A model generated the notes under the pieces. The model did no database searches, had not been told where the DNA came from, and saw only the letters and a list, made by a program, of their open reading frames with translations. From JAZQNC01 sp045536155 (GTDB taxonomy: Bacteria; Bacillota; Clostridia; Oscillospirales; CAG-272), in contig JAZSMZ010000031.1 in NCBI GenBank assembly GCA_045536155.1, positions 1 to 20,073 on the forward strand: a stretch of 20,073 nt of DNA, read 5' to 3'. Shown here in pieces: positions 7,885-14,766 of the stretch; position 1 is the stretch's first letter; each line of letters opens with the position of its first letter. Position numbers and translations under genes: made by a program.

Positions 7885-8714
7885 GCATTAAAAATGAACC
7901 TCTGATGCCTACGATCGGCGTAATAACCGATATTCGCATCGATACTCCCGACATCAAAACCTTCCGCGTGCTCACTCCCGACGGCAAAAAGCCCTTTGAC
8001 CATCGCCCGGGTCAGTGCGCAATGCTTTCCATGCCCGGAATCGGCGAAGCTATGTTCTCGATAACATCCTCGCCCACAAACGAAGAATACATGGAATTCT
8101 CCATCAAAAAATGCGGATGCGTTACCGATTGGCTTCATGCCGCTGAGGTTGGTCAGCAGATCACCATCCGCGGTCCTTACGGAAACCCTTTCCCGGTTGA
8201 TGACGTATTCGCCGGCAAGAATCTGCTCTTTATCGCAGGCGGCGTAGGACTTGCTCCTCTCCGCTCGGTAATCAACTATTGCCGCCACTACCGCGACCGC
8301 TACGGAAAGATCGATATAGTTTACGGCTCCCGTTCCAAGGATGATCTTCTCGACTACAACGAGATCATCGAGGAATGGTCGAATGATGCCGGTGTTAACG
8401 TGCACCTCACCATCGACCGCGAGCAGGAGGGCTGGGACGGTCACGTCGGATTCGTTCCCAACTACGTAAAAGAACTCGGATTCGATACCGACAAGACCGC
8501 CGTACTCTGCGGACCTCCGATCATGATCAAATTCACCCTCGAGGGTCTTTACGAGCTCGGTTTTGACAAAACACAGATCTATACCACACTCGAGCTTCGT
8601 ATGAAATGCGGCATCGGCAAATGCGGACGCTGCAACGTTGGCGAAAAATATGTTTGCAAGGACGGTCCCGTCTTCCGCTTTGACGAGCTTGACGAGCTTC
8701 CGGACGAGTATTGA
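7881..8714 (+). CDS. flxA: FlxA-like FAD/NAD(P)H-binding oxidoreductase subunit (AsrB family)
   Basis: This is the likely NAD(P)H entry point of the complex. The 277-residue protein has a ferredoxin-reductase layout: a flavin-binding barrel with RPGQCAMLSMPG (42-53), FSITSSP (59-65) and GPYGNPF (98-104), an NAD(P)-binding domain with GGVGLAPLRS (120-129) and CGPPIMIKF (210-218), and a C-terminal [2Fe-2S] site with Cys243, Cys248, Cys251 and Cys259. This matches anaerobic sulfite reductase subunit B, sulfhydrogenase gamma and FlxA. Whether NADH or NADPH is used cannot be read safely from the sequence. It overlaps flxB by ATGA and is followed after 18 bases, including AAGGAG, by frdB. Confidence 0.88.
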   Translation: MSIKNEPLMPTIGVITDIRIDTPDIKTFRVLTPDGKKPFDHRPGQCAMLSMPGIGEAMFSITSSPTNEEYMEFSIKKCGCVTDWLHAAEVGQQITIRGPYGNPFPVDDVFAGKNLLFIAGGVGLAPLRSVINYCRHYRDRYGKIDIVYGSRSKDDLLDYNEIIEEWSNDAGVNVHLTIDREQEGWDGHVGFVPNYVKELGFDTDKTAVLCGPPIMIKFTLEGLYELGFDKTQIYTTLELRMKCGIGKCGRCNVGEKYVCKDGPVFRFDELDELPDEY

Positions 8715-8732
8715 TTTTAAGGAGAAATAATC

Positions 8733-9407
8733 ATGGAAAATATGGTAAATGTTTTTCTGTTCGGTAAAAAATATTCTGTACCGGACAATCTCACCATCAT
8801 GCGTGCCATGGAATATGCTGGCTATCAGCTCGTTCGCGGAGTTGGATGCCGTTGCGGATTCTGCGGTGCGTGCGCTACTATATACCGCATAAAGGGTCAG
8901 CAGGAACTCAAAACCTGCCTCGCTTGCCAGACAAAGGTTGAAGACAATATGTATATTGCCACCCTCCCCTTCTTCCCTCTCGTAAAGCAGCCCTACGATA
9001 TCGAAAAGGTTAAGCCCACCGAGCAGATCATGATGCAGCTTTATCCCGAGATCTACGCCTGCATCGGATGCAACGCCTGCACCAAGGCCTGCACCCAGGA
9101 TCTCAACGTAATGCAGTATATCGCATACGCTCAGAGAGGCGAATACGAAAAGTGCGCCGAGGAATCGTTCGACTGCGTAATGTGCGGCGTTTGTTCCTCA
9201 CGCTGCCCTGCCGGTATCACTCACGGTCAGGTAGGACTTCTCTCCAGACGTCTCACCGGCAAATATCTTGCTCCCGAGACACAGCATCTCCTCGAGCGCG
9301 TTGCCGAGATCGAATCGGGCGCATGCGAAGAAGCTCTTCAGGACATTATGAAAAAGACAGCAGAAGAGCTCAAAGAGATGTACAACAACCGTGATTTTGA
9401 GAAATAA
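8733..9407 (+). CDS. frdB: Fumarate reductase-type iron-sulfur subunit with one [2Fe-2S] and two [4Fe-4S] motifs
   Basis: The protein (224 residues) has the SdhB/FrdB plan: an N-terminal plant-type ferredoxin domain with Cys39, Cys44, Cys47 and Cys62 (GVGCRCGFCGAC, with extra Cys41 and Cys65), then CIGCNACTKAC (110-120) and CVMCGVCSSRCP (148-159). In membrane-bound FrdB/SdhB the last motif lacks the second cysteine and holds a [3Fe-4S] cluster next to quinone; here all four cysteines are present, predicting [4Fe-4S], as in thiol:fumarate reductase TfrB and HdrC. Unlike methanogen TfrB it has no fused CCG domain; HdrB is a separate protein in this locus. AAGGAG precedes the ATG. It would pass electrons to FrdA encoded 16 bases downstream. 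The substrate assignment relies on FrdA and context. Confidence 0.85.
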   Translation: MENMVNVFLFGKKYSVPDNLTIMRAMEYAGYQLVRGVGCRCGFCGACATIYRIKGQQELKTCLACQTKVEDNMYIATLPFFPLVKQPYDIEKVKPTEQIMMQLYPEIYACIGCNACTKACTQDLNVMQYIAYAQRGEYEKCAEESFDCVMCGVCSSRCPAGITHGQVGLLSRRLTGKYLAPETQHLLERVAEIESGACEEALQDIMKKTAEELKEMYNNRDFEK

Positions 9408-9423
9408 GGGAGGATCGTGAAAA

Positions 9424-11043
9424 ATGTATACTAACGAAATGCTCGAATCCATCAAAAAGGTGGAAGCAACACGCGAAGCGCGTCTTGCAGCAGTACGTGC
9501 AGGCAATCATCCTCGCCGCATGACCGCAGAGGAAAAGGATCAGGTTCTTCTCGAAAATCATCCCGACCATATCGCATCTCAGTTTACCACCCTTTCTATC
9601 GGTCCCAACAAGGGCGAAAAGGTACCGCTTGAGCTGGCCGCTATTCTTCAGGCAAACCCCAGAGTCAATCCTGCCGAAATCGATCTTGCAAAGATCGACT
9701 ACGATGTTGACGTTCTCATCATCGGCGGCGGCGGAGCAGGCTCTGCTGCGGCTATTATGGCTCACGAAAACGGCGCTGACGTAATGATCGTTACAAAGCT
9801 CCGTCACGGCGATGCCAACACCATGATGGCAGAGGGCGGCATTCAGGCTGCCGACAAGCCCAACGACAGTCCCGCACAGCACTATCTCGATGTTATGGGC
9901 GGCGGTCACTTCACCAACGTTCCCGAGCTTGTTTACAAGCTTGTTAACGATGCTCCTATCTGCATCAAATGGCTCAACGACCTTGGCGTTATGTTCGACA
10001 AGGAAGCAGACGGCACAATGGTAACCACCCACGGCGGCGGCACATCGAGAAAGAGAATGCACGCCTGCAAGGATTACTCGGGTGCCGAAATCATGCGCGT
10101 TCTTCGCGATGAAGTTCAGAACAGACAGATCCCCGTTGTTGATTTTACATCCGCTATTGAGATAATCAAGGACGAAAACGGCAAAGCAGCCGGTGCTGTC
10201 CTTATGAATATGGAAACAAAGGAAATCCTCATTGCACGTGCAAAGACCGTTATCATCGCTACCGGCGGTGCAGGACGTATGCACTACCAGGGCTTCCCCA
10301 CCTCCAACCACTACGGTGCCACTGCAGACGGTCTCGTTCTTGCTTACAGAGCAGGTGCTCCTCTGCTTTACGCTCACACATTGCAGTATCATCCCACCGG
10401 CGCCGCATTCCCTCAGCAGATTTTTGGCGCACTCGTAACCGAAAAGGTTCGTTCCATCGGCGCACAGCTCATCAACGCTGACGGTGAGGCATTTATGTAT
10501 CCCCTTGAAACCCGTGACGTTTGCGCATCCAGCGTTATTCGCGAATGCCGCCGCGGCAAAGGTGTTGACACCTTCGACGGCGGTCAGGGTATCTGGCTCG
10601 ACTCTCCTATGATCGAAGCTCTTCACGGCGAGGGAACAATCGAAAAGAGAATTCCCGCAATGATGCGTATGTATCTCAAATACGGCATCGATATGCGCAA
10701 GCAGCCCATTCTCATCTACCCCACACTCCACTATCAGAACGGCGGTATCAAGATCGGCGAGAACGGTATGTCCGACGTTGAAAACCTCTTCGTTGCAGGT
10801 GAAGCAGTTGGCGGTATCCACGGCGAAAACAGACTTATGGGTAATAGCCTTCTCGATATTATCGTATTCGGACGCAATGCAGGCATCAATGCCGCCGCAA
10901 CTGCAAAGAATACCGAAAAAGCTGAAAAGCTTACCCTTTCCCATGTTGATGCATTTGTGAAAGAAATGGCCGATGCCGGTATCAAGAGCGATATCGTTTC
11001 CCCCAAGCTCCTTCCCAACTACACCAATCAGAAGGACATCTGA
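9424..11043 (+). CDS. frdA: Fumarate reductase/succinate dehydrogenase flavoprotein subunit, soluble type
   Basis: This FAD enzyme most likely reduces fumarate to succinate in the cytosol. The 539-residue protein has an unusual N-terminal extension of about 95 residues before the FAD motif GGGGAG (101-106), then AEGGIQAA (136-143), HGGGTSRKR (203-211), ATGGAGR (279-285), QYHPTG (321-326), TEKVRSIGAQ (339-348), TRD (363-365), HYQNGGI (436-442) and AGEAVGGIHGENRLMGNSL (458-476). His323, Arg343, His436 and Arg470 fit the conserved catalytic and substrate-binding positions of fumarate reductases. The residue that is the covalent-FAD histidine in membrane FrdA/SdhA is Asn132 (NTMMAEGG), as in L-aspartate oxidase, so FAD is probably noncovalent. 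Aspartate oxidase is the main alternative, but the adjacent frdB and absence of nadA/nadC argue against it. GGGAGG precedes the ATG. Confidence 0.87.
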   Translation: MYTNEMLESIKKVEATREARLAAVRAGNHPRRMTAEEKDQVLLENHPDHIASQFTTLSIGPNKGEKVPLELAAILQANPRVNPAEIDLAKIDYDVDVLIIGGGGAGSAAAIMAHENGADVMIVTKLRHGDANTMMAEGGIQAADKPNDSPAQHYLDVMGGGHFTNVPELVYKLVNDAPICIKWLNDLGVMFDKEADGTMVTTHGGGTSRKRMHACKDYSGAEIMRVLRDEVQNRQIPVVDFTSAIEIIKDENGKAAGAVLMNMETKEILIARAKTVIIATGGAGRMHYQGFPTSNHYGATADGLVLAYRAGAPLLYAHTLQYHPTGAAFPQQIFGALVTEKVRSIGAQLINADGEAFMYPLETRDVCASSVIRECRRGKGVDTFDGGQGIWLDSPMIEALHGEGTIEKRIPAMMRMYLKYGIDMRKQPILIYPTLHYQNGGIKIGENGMSDVENLFVAGEAVGGIHGENRLMGNSLLDIIVFGRNAGINAAATAKNTEKAEKLTLSHVDAFVKEMADAGIKSDIVSPKLLPNYTNQKDI

Positions 11044-11057
11044 GGAGGAACGGACAA

Positions 11058-12317
11058 ATGAGTATCTTTGGCGGTGTAATTTCAATCAGTAATATTTCCA
11101 CTCTTCTGTTCGTTGTCTTTGCTGTACTTGCACTCGGCTACCTCCTCGGCAGAATCACCATCAAGGGCGTTTCCCTCGGTGATGCAGGCGTATTTATTGT
11201 AGCACTCATCTTCGGTGCCCTCTTCTTTACGATGAACGATACCGGACTTGTTTTTTCCGGTTCAACAAAGCCCTATGATTTCGAAAGCGGACTTTCGCTT
11301 ATTGAAAGCTTAGGCCTTGTACTGTTCGTAACATCGGTCGGCTTTATTGCAGGTCCCAAGTTCTTCGGTAATTTCAAGAAGAATTTCAAATCCTACGTTC
11401 TTCTCGGCGTAATCGTTATTCTTTCCGGCGCCCTCGCAGGTGCAGGATGCATCGGTCTTGGCGAAGTTATCGGTTACGGAGCTTCTATTAAAGAGCAGGA
11501 CGGATTCGTTGCAATGATCGTCGGTCTCCTGTCTGGTTCGCTGACCTCCACTCCCGCATTCGCGGCCGCAAAGGCAACGGTTGCCGAAGAATACGTCGGA
11601 CTCGTTTCCGTAGGTCACGGCATTGCGTACATCTTCGGTGTTGTCGGCGTTGTTCTCTTCGTACAGCTTATCCCCAAGCTTGTCAAGGCTGATATGGATA
11701 AGGAAAGAGAGCTTTTGGTTGTCGGTGCTGAGGAAGAAAAGAAGGCTCCTTCTTTCAAGCTCTTTGAGATCGACCACATGGGTATTGCCGCATTCTCGGT
11801 CGCTGCAATCGTCGGAACGCTGATCGGTCAGATCAAGATTCCCCTCTCCTCCGCAGGACTCAGCGGAACTTGCTTCTCGCTCACCACCACAGGCGGATGC
11901 CTCCTTACCAGCTTGATACTTGGCCACTTCGCCAGAATCGGCAAGATCAGCATCATGCCTCAGAAGTCTACGCTCCAGCTCTTCCGTGAGCTCGGACTCG
12001 TACTCTTCCTTGTCGGTGCAGGTATCCCCGGCGGTGCAGAGTTCGTTGAAAACTTTGATCCCATGTATTTCGTTTACGGCATAATCATGACAATAGTCCC
12101 CCTTATCATCGGTTATCTCTTTGCGAAATATGTTCTCAAGCTCAGCTTACTCAACAACCTCGGCTCGCTTACAGGCGGTATGACCTCCACTCCCGCGCTT
12201 GGCACTCTTATCAACGTTGCCAAAACAGAGGATGTTGCATCGGCTTACGCCGCAACCTATCCCATCGCGCTGGTAGCGGTCGTATTTGCATCACAGCTGC
12301 TGATTATCATATTCTGA
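11058..12317 (+). CDS. AspT/YidE-family transporter lacking RCK domains, probable succinate or dicarboxylate exporter/exchanger
   Basis: The 419-residue integral membrane protein has two homologous halves, each with the family loop motif: GSLTSTPAF (160-168) and GGMTSTPAL (373-381). Hydrophobic segments lie on either side of a charged central linker (about 207-240, KADMDKERELL to EEEKKAP). The aspartate:alanine exchanger (AspT) family includes the aspartate:alanine antiporter and the SucE-type succinate exporter. Typical members are about 540 residues with two TrkA-C domains between the halves; here these are missing. GAGGAGG just after the frdA stop drives the ATG, and a terminator follows the stop, so this is the last gene of the operon. 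Context favours export of succinate, perhaps in exchange for malate, fumarate or aspartate; this is inference. Confidence 0.8.
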   Translation: MSIFGGVISISNISTLLFVVFAVLALGYLLGRITIKGVSLGDAGVFIVALIFGALFFTMNDTGLVFSGSTKPYDFESGLSLIESLGLVLFVTSVGFIAGPKFFGNFKKNFKSYVLLGVIVILSGALAGAGCIGLGEVIGYGASIKEQDGFVAMIVGLLSGSLTSTPAFAAAKATVAEEYVGLVSVGHGIAYIFGVVGVVLFVQLIPKLVKADMDKERELLVVGAEEEKKAPSFKLFEIDHMGIAAFSVAAIVGTLIGQIKIPLSSAGLSGTCFSLTTTGGCLLTSLILGHFARIGKISIMPQKSTLQLFRELGLVLFLVGAGIPGGAEFVENFDPMYFVYGIIMTIVPLIIGYLFAKYVLKLSLLNNLGSLTGGMTSTPALGTLINVAKTEDVASAYAATYPIALVAVVFASQLLIIIF

Positions 12318-12325
12318 TTTTAATT

Positions 12326-12353
12326 AAAAAAACGCCCGCGTGGGCGTTTTTTT
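12326..12353 (+). terminator. Rho-independent terminator of the hdr-flx-frd operon
   Basis: CGCCC (12333-12337), a GCGT loop and GGCG/GGGCG (12342-12346) form a GC stem extended by flanking A and T runs, followed by seven Ts at 12347-12353. It lies nine bases after the transporter stop codon. No comparable terminator is visible between 2281 and 12317. Confidence 0.92.
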
Positions 12354-12354
12354 A

Positions 12355-12383
12355 TTGCATTTGATGCTGATTGATGTTATAAT
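12355..12383 (+). promoter_or_regulatory. Sigma-A promoter, extended -10, for the FIST-domain gene
   Basis: TTGCAT (12355-12360), a 17-base spacer and TATAAT (12378-12383) preceded by TG at 12375-12376. The -35 box begins within the tail of the upstream terminator, so there is almost no spare sequence. A second AT-rich stretch TATAATAATATAAC follows at 12390. Confidence 0.75.
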
Positions 12384-12415
12384 AGCTGTATAATAATATA
12401 ACGGAGAAACAAAAA

Positions 12416-13264
12416 ATGAAAATCACCTTTTATACACCTTCATACACCGCCGGTGAAGATTTCGGCGCTGCCACCTTCGGTTTTGTGGGCGCCGAAAACG
12501 AAAAGGAAGAATCCTCTGTCTCCTTTCCATATGATATCAATGGGAATCTTGTCTTTGGCAGCTACGACGAATGCCTCGATAGCATTCCCGACGGCAATTA
12601 CAAAGCTGCAATAGTTCTTTTGGGCAATGCCGGCGGAGAAAATGAATTTATACATAAGCTGCGCGCAAAGCTTAATATCCCTATTTGCGGCGGCGGTGCG
12701 GCAATCGATCCCGTAAGCGGCAAAAAGGGGCTTATCTACGGCGGCAAAGAGGCGGCTGTCCTTTTGATAAACGATGACAGATATAATGTTGACGTTGTAT
12801 TCGAAAACATCCATCACGATATTATCGGTGAACACAAGATTACATTTACAAATCCGCGCATGATCGACACTATCGACGGATGCGATCCCGTCGCATGGCT
12901 TTGCGATAAAAAGGCAGAGCTCGGTCTTTCGGTGTCCGACTTTGAGCATCTCACATTCTCCGACAAAAACGGGGTTAACGCTCATCTTTCACTTGTCGAC
13001 GGCAAAATCTGCTCAGGTCGCGATCTTGTGCCCGATATGCTGCTGCGCTACGTTTCGCCCGATGACGTAGACAGCCGTATGCGTGCATTTTACAACGATG
13101 GAGATGCCATCGTCTTCGGATGCGCGGGGCTGAAGGGCATTTTACACGACAAGCTCAATACAGCCGGTGTCGGTCTGTTCATGTTCGGCGAGGTCTGCTC
13201 GAACAGTCAGATGAGCGAATTCGGCAATCTGATGCTGTCGAAGATCGTGATGAAAAAGAAATAA
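12416..13264 (+). CDS. FIST-domain-like protein
   Basis: The 282-residue protein appears soluble, with no signal peptide or membrane segment. FIST (F-box and intracellular signal transduction) proteins are small-molecule-sensing proteins often associated with signalling. The C-terminal part fits a FIST_C domain: DAIVFGCAGLKGIL (about 230-243) corresponds to the usual FSC-AGR strand, and VGLFMFGEVC (about 253-262) to the usual GFYTYGEI strand, followed by FGNLMLS in place of the HNQT motif. The N-terminal part has AAIVLLGNAGGENEF and IPICGGGAAIDP, like the FIST_N strand that ends in a Gly-rich turn. Ligand and partner are unknown. It is a single-gene unit with its own promoter and a terminator; ACGGAG lies upstream of the ATG. 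The family call is by motif memory and moderately sure. Confidence 0.6.
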   Translation: MKITFYTPSYTAGEDFGAATFGFVGAENEKEESSVSFPYDINGNLVFGSYDECLDSIPDGNYKAAIVLLGNAGGENEFIHKLRAKLNIPICGGGAAIDPVSGKKGLIYGGKEAAVLLINDDRYNVDVVFENIHHDIIGEHKITFTNPRMIDTIDGCDPVAWLCDKKAELGLSVSDFEHLTFSDKNGVNAHLSLVDGKICSGRDLVPDMLLRYVSPDDVDSRMRAFYNDGDAIVFGCAGLKGILHDKLNTAGVGLFMFGEVCSNSQMSEFGNLMLSKIVMKKK

Positions 13265-13270
13265 AAAATT

Positions 13271-13300
13271 AAAGGTTGCACTCATGTGCAACCTTTTTTT
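13271..13300. terminator. Bidirectional terminator between convergent FIST and MFS genes
   Basis: GGTTGCAC (13274-13281), loop TCAT and GTGCAACC (13286-13293), flanked by an A run on the left and seven Ts on the right. It can act on both strands and lies only 2 bases beyond the 3' end of the MFS gene. Confidence 0.9.
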
Positions 13301-13302
13301 AG

Positions 13303-14547
13303 TTATTTTGAAATTGCCTTTTTTGATAAAGCATAAACTCCGCATACTGCGATTATTGCGCCCGATGCGCCGAGCAGGCAGTAGAATACCGCATCCCATC
13401 CAAAGTGGTCTGCGATCTTGCCCAGTCCGTACGAGCTTATCGCGCTTCCGACGTAGCAAAATCCGTTGAGTATACCCGCGCACCTGCCCGAATTGACCTT
13501 CTCGCGCATAAACATTGGGAAAACGCTCGTTATAAGACTGTTAAGGCTGGATGCGAGGAAGTTTGCCACCACCATACCGATCAGAATGAGAGCAACTATC
13601 TCGTACTTAAGGCCGCCTATTATCGCTCCGATTATCAGCGCAATTACGGCAAAGGCAGTCATGCAGTGCACAACGTAGTCGGGGATCTTCTTATGTACAA
13701 GTACCGCAAAGGCGTTGCCGAACATCGCAACGATGGGCAAGAACAGGGTGAGCAGAATCGAAAGCGAGTCGCTGAAATTGCCTGCCTCCTTGAGTATCGA
13801 CGGGCACCAGCTTGTAAGTCCGTCCTTTATCAGATTCACACCGACTGCGCAGAAGCAGAGCACGCAAATGGAAACAAGCACTCCCCTTTGCATCTTTGAC
13901 GGAGCATTCGGCGATGCATTTTCGCCCTTATTATCCTCGCCCTTCTCGGTGTCCATCTCGTTTTTTGACATCGACACCGCTCTGTCACACGATATGATCC
14001 AAAACAGAGCGACGATCATATTGACGAATGCCGCCGTATAAAAAGCGAGCTTAAAATTGCCGAGTTCGACGTAGAGCGAGCTTAAGGCGTATATGATAAG
14101 CGTTCCGGTGGCAACGGTGGTACCCATGACCACGCTAGAATGTCCCAACTCCTTTTTGGGCAGACTTTCGGAAAGAAGTCTGATTAGCGAGGGCCAAAGA
14201 ATGGAGAGCAAAAATCCGTTTATCAGCCACAGCCATTTTACGATCTCGAAAATGGGAGTGATGGCAACTATAAGATTGATCGTTGCCGAAAGGAGAAGTC
14301 CCGAAAAGATCATCCATTTTAAATTGTATTTTTTGCAAAGAAGACCGTTCACGACCTGTCCGATTCCGTAGGAAAAGAAAAAGAAGGTTGGAACAATGCC
14401 CGCTTCAGCCTTGGTTATGCCGAAATAATCGACGATCTGCACGATGTTGGCAGAATAGTTCACCTTGCCGAGATACGAGCAGGCGTAAACGAGCCAGGTG
14501 AGAAATATTAAAAATGCCGCACCCGTTTTTTTCTTTGAAACGTCCAT
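13303..14547 (-). CDS. Major facilitator superfamily transporter, OPA (organophosphate:phosphate antiporter)-like
   Basis: The 414-residue protein has about 12 hydrophobic segments split by a charged central loop (SMSKNEMDTEKGEDNKGEN). The first segments show YACSYLGKVNYSANI, VDYFGITKAEAGIV and FFSYGIGQVVNGLL, the pattern seen in GlpT/UhpT-type transporters, where YGxGQxxNG follows segment 2. Substrate is therefore possibly a phosphorylated sugar, glycerol-3-phosphate or related organic anion, but this cannot be decided here. The start at 14547 (MDVSKKK) is chosen because AAAGAGG precedes it and the promoter lies at 14606-14634; a longer frame to 14643 would begin upstream of the transcription start. 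It is convergent with the FIST gene and divergent from the antiporter. Confidence 0.82.
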   Translation of the reverse strand: MDVSKKKTGAAFLIFLTWLVYACSYLGKVNYSANIVQIVDYFGITKAEAGIVPTFFFFSYGIGQVVNGLLCKKYNLKWMIFSGLLLSATINLIVAITPIFEIVKWLWLINGFLLSILWPSLIRLLSESLPKKELGHSSVVMGTTVATGTLIIYALSSLYVELGNFKLAFYTAAFVNMIVALFWIISCDRAVSMSKNEMDTEKGEDNKGENASPNAPSKMQRGVLVSICVLCFCAVGVNLIKDGLTSWCPSILKEAGNFSDSLSILLTLFLPIVAMFGNAFAVLVHKKIPDYVVHCMTAFAVIALIIGAIIGGLKYEIVALILIGMVVANFLASSLNSLITSVFPMFMREKVNSGRCAGILNGFCYVGSAISSYGLGKIADHFGWDAVFYCLLGASGAIIAVCGVYALSKKAISK

Positions 14548-14605
14548 TTTATGCCTCTTTTTCGCCCCGAGGAGCGTGATTGAAAATTCCTTGCTACGGT
14601 TGATA

Positions 14606-14634
14606 ATTATACCACTTTTTATGAAATATGTCAA
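14606..14634 (-). promoter_or_regulatory. Perfect consensus sigma-A promoter for the MFS gene
   Basis: On the minus strand TTGACA (14634-14629), a 17-base spacer and TATAAT (14611-14606) match the consensus at all 12 positions. The predicted transcription start is near 14599, leaving a leader of about 50 bases before the ATG at 14547. Confidence 0.92.
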
Positions 14635-14678
14635 GCAAGGCATGTAGGAAAAAAATTGTGAAAATTGCCCTAAAACAC

Positions 14679-14707
14679 TTGCATTTTTATGAACAAAGTG
14701 CTATAAT
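14679..14707 (+). promoter_or_regulatory. Extended -10 sigma-A promoter for the antiporter gene
   Basis: TTGCAT (14679-14684), 17-base spacer, TATAAT (14702-14707) with TG at 14699-14700. It is back to back with the MFS promoter, with 44 bases between their -35 boxes, so a shared regulator could act on both. Confidence 0.88.
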
Positions 14708-14766
14708 TATCTCCGCTAAACAAACCAACGTTTTACACCATAATTAATATATGAAAGGCAAGATAA

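Noticed and set aside
6859..8714. Anaerobic sulfite reductase AsrAB
   Set aside because: No AsrC siroheme subunit; the pair is embedded with mvhD and hdrABC, which fits FlxAB.
9424..11043. L-aspartate oxidase (NadB)
   Set aside because: An adjacent FrdB-like subunit, no nadA/nadC nearby and TEKVR/HGENRLMGNSL motifs fit fumarate reductase better; kept as an alternative in the entry.
9370..11085. 571-codon open frame on the minus strand opposite frdA
   Set aside because: It is the antisense shadow of a gene with all fumarate reductase motifs; its translation is Cys/Val/Gly-rich and unrecognisable.
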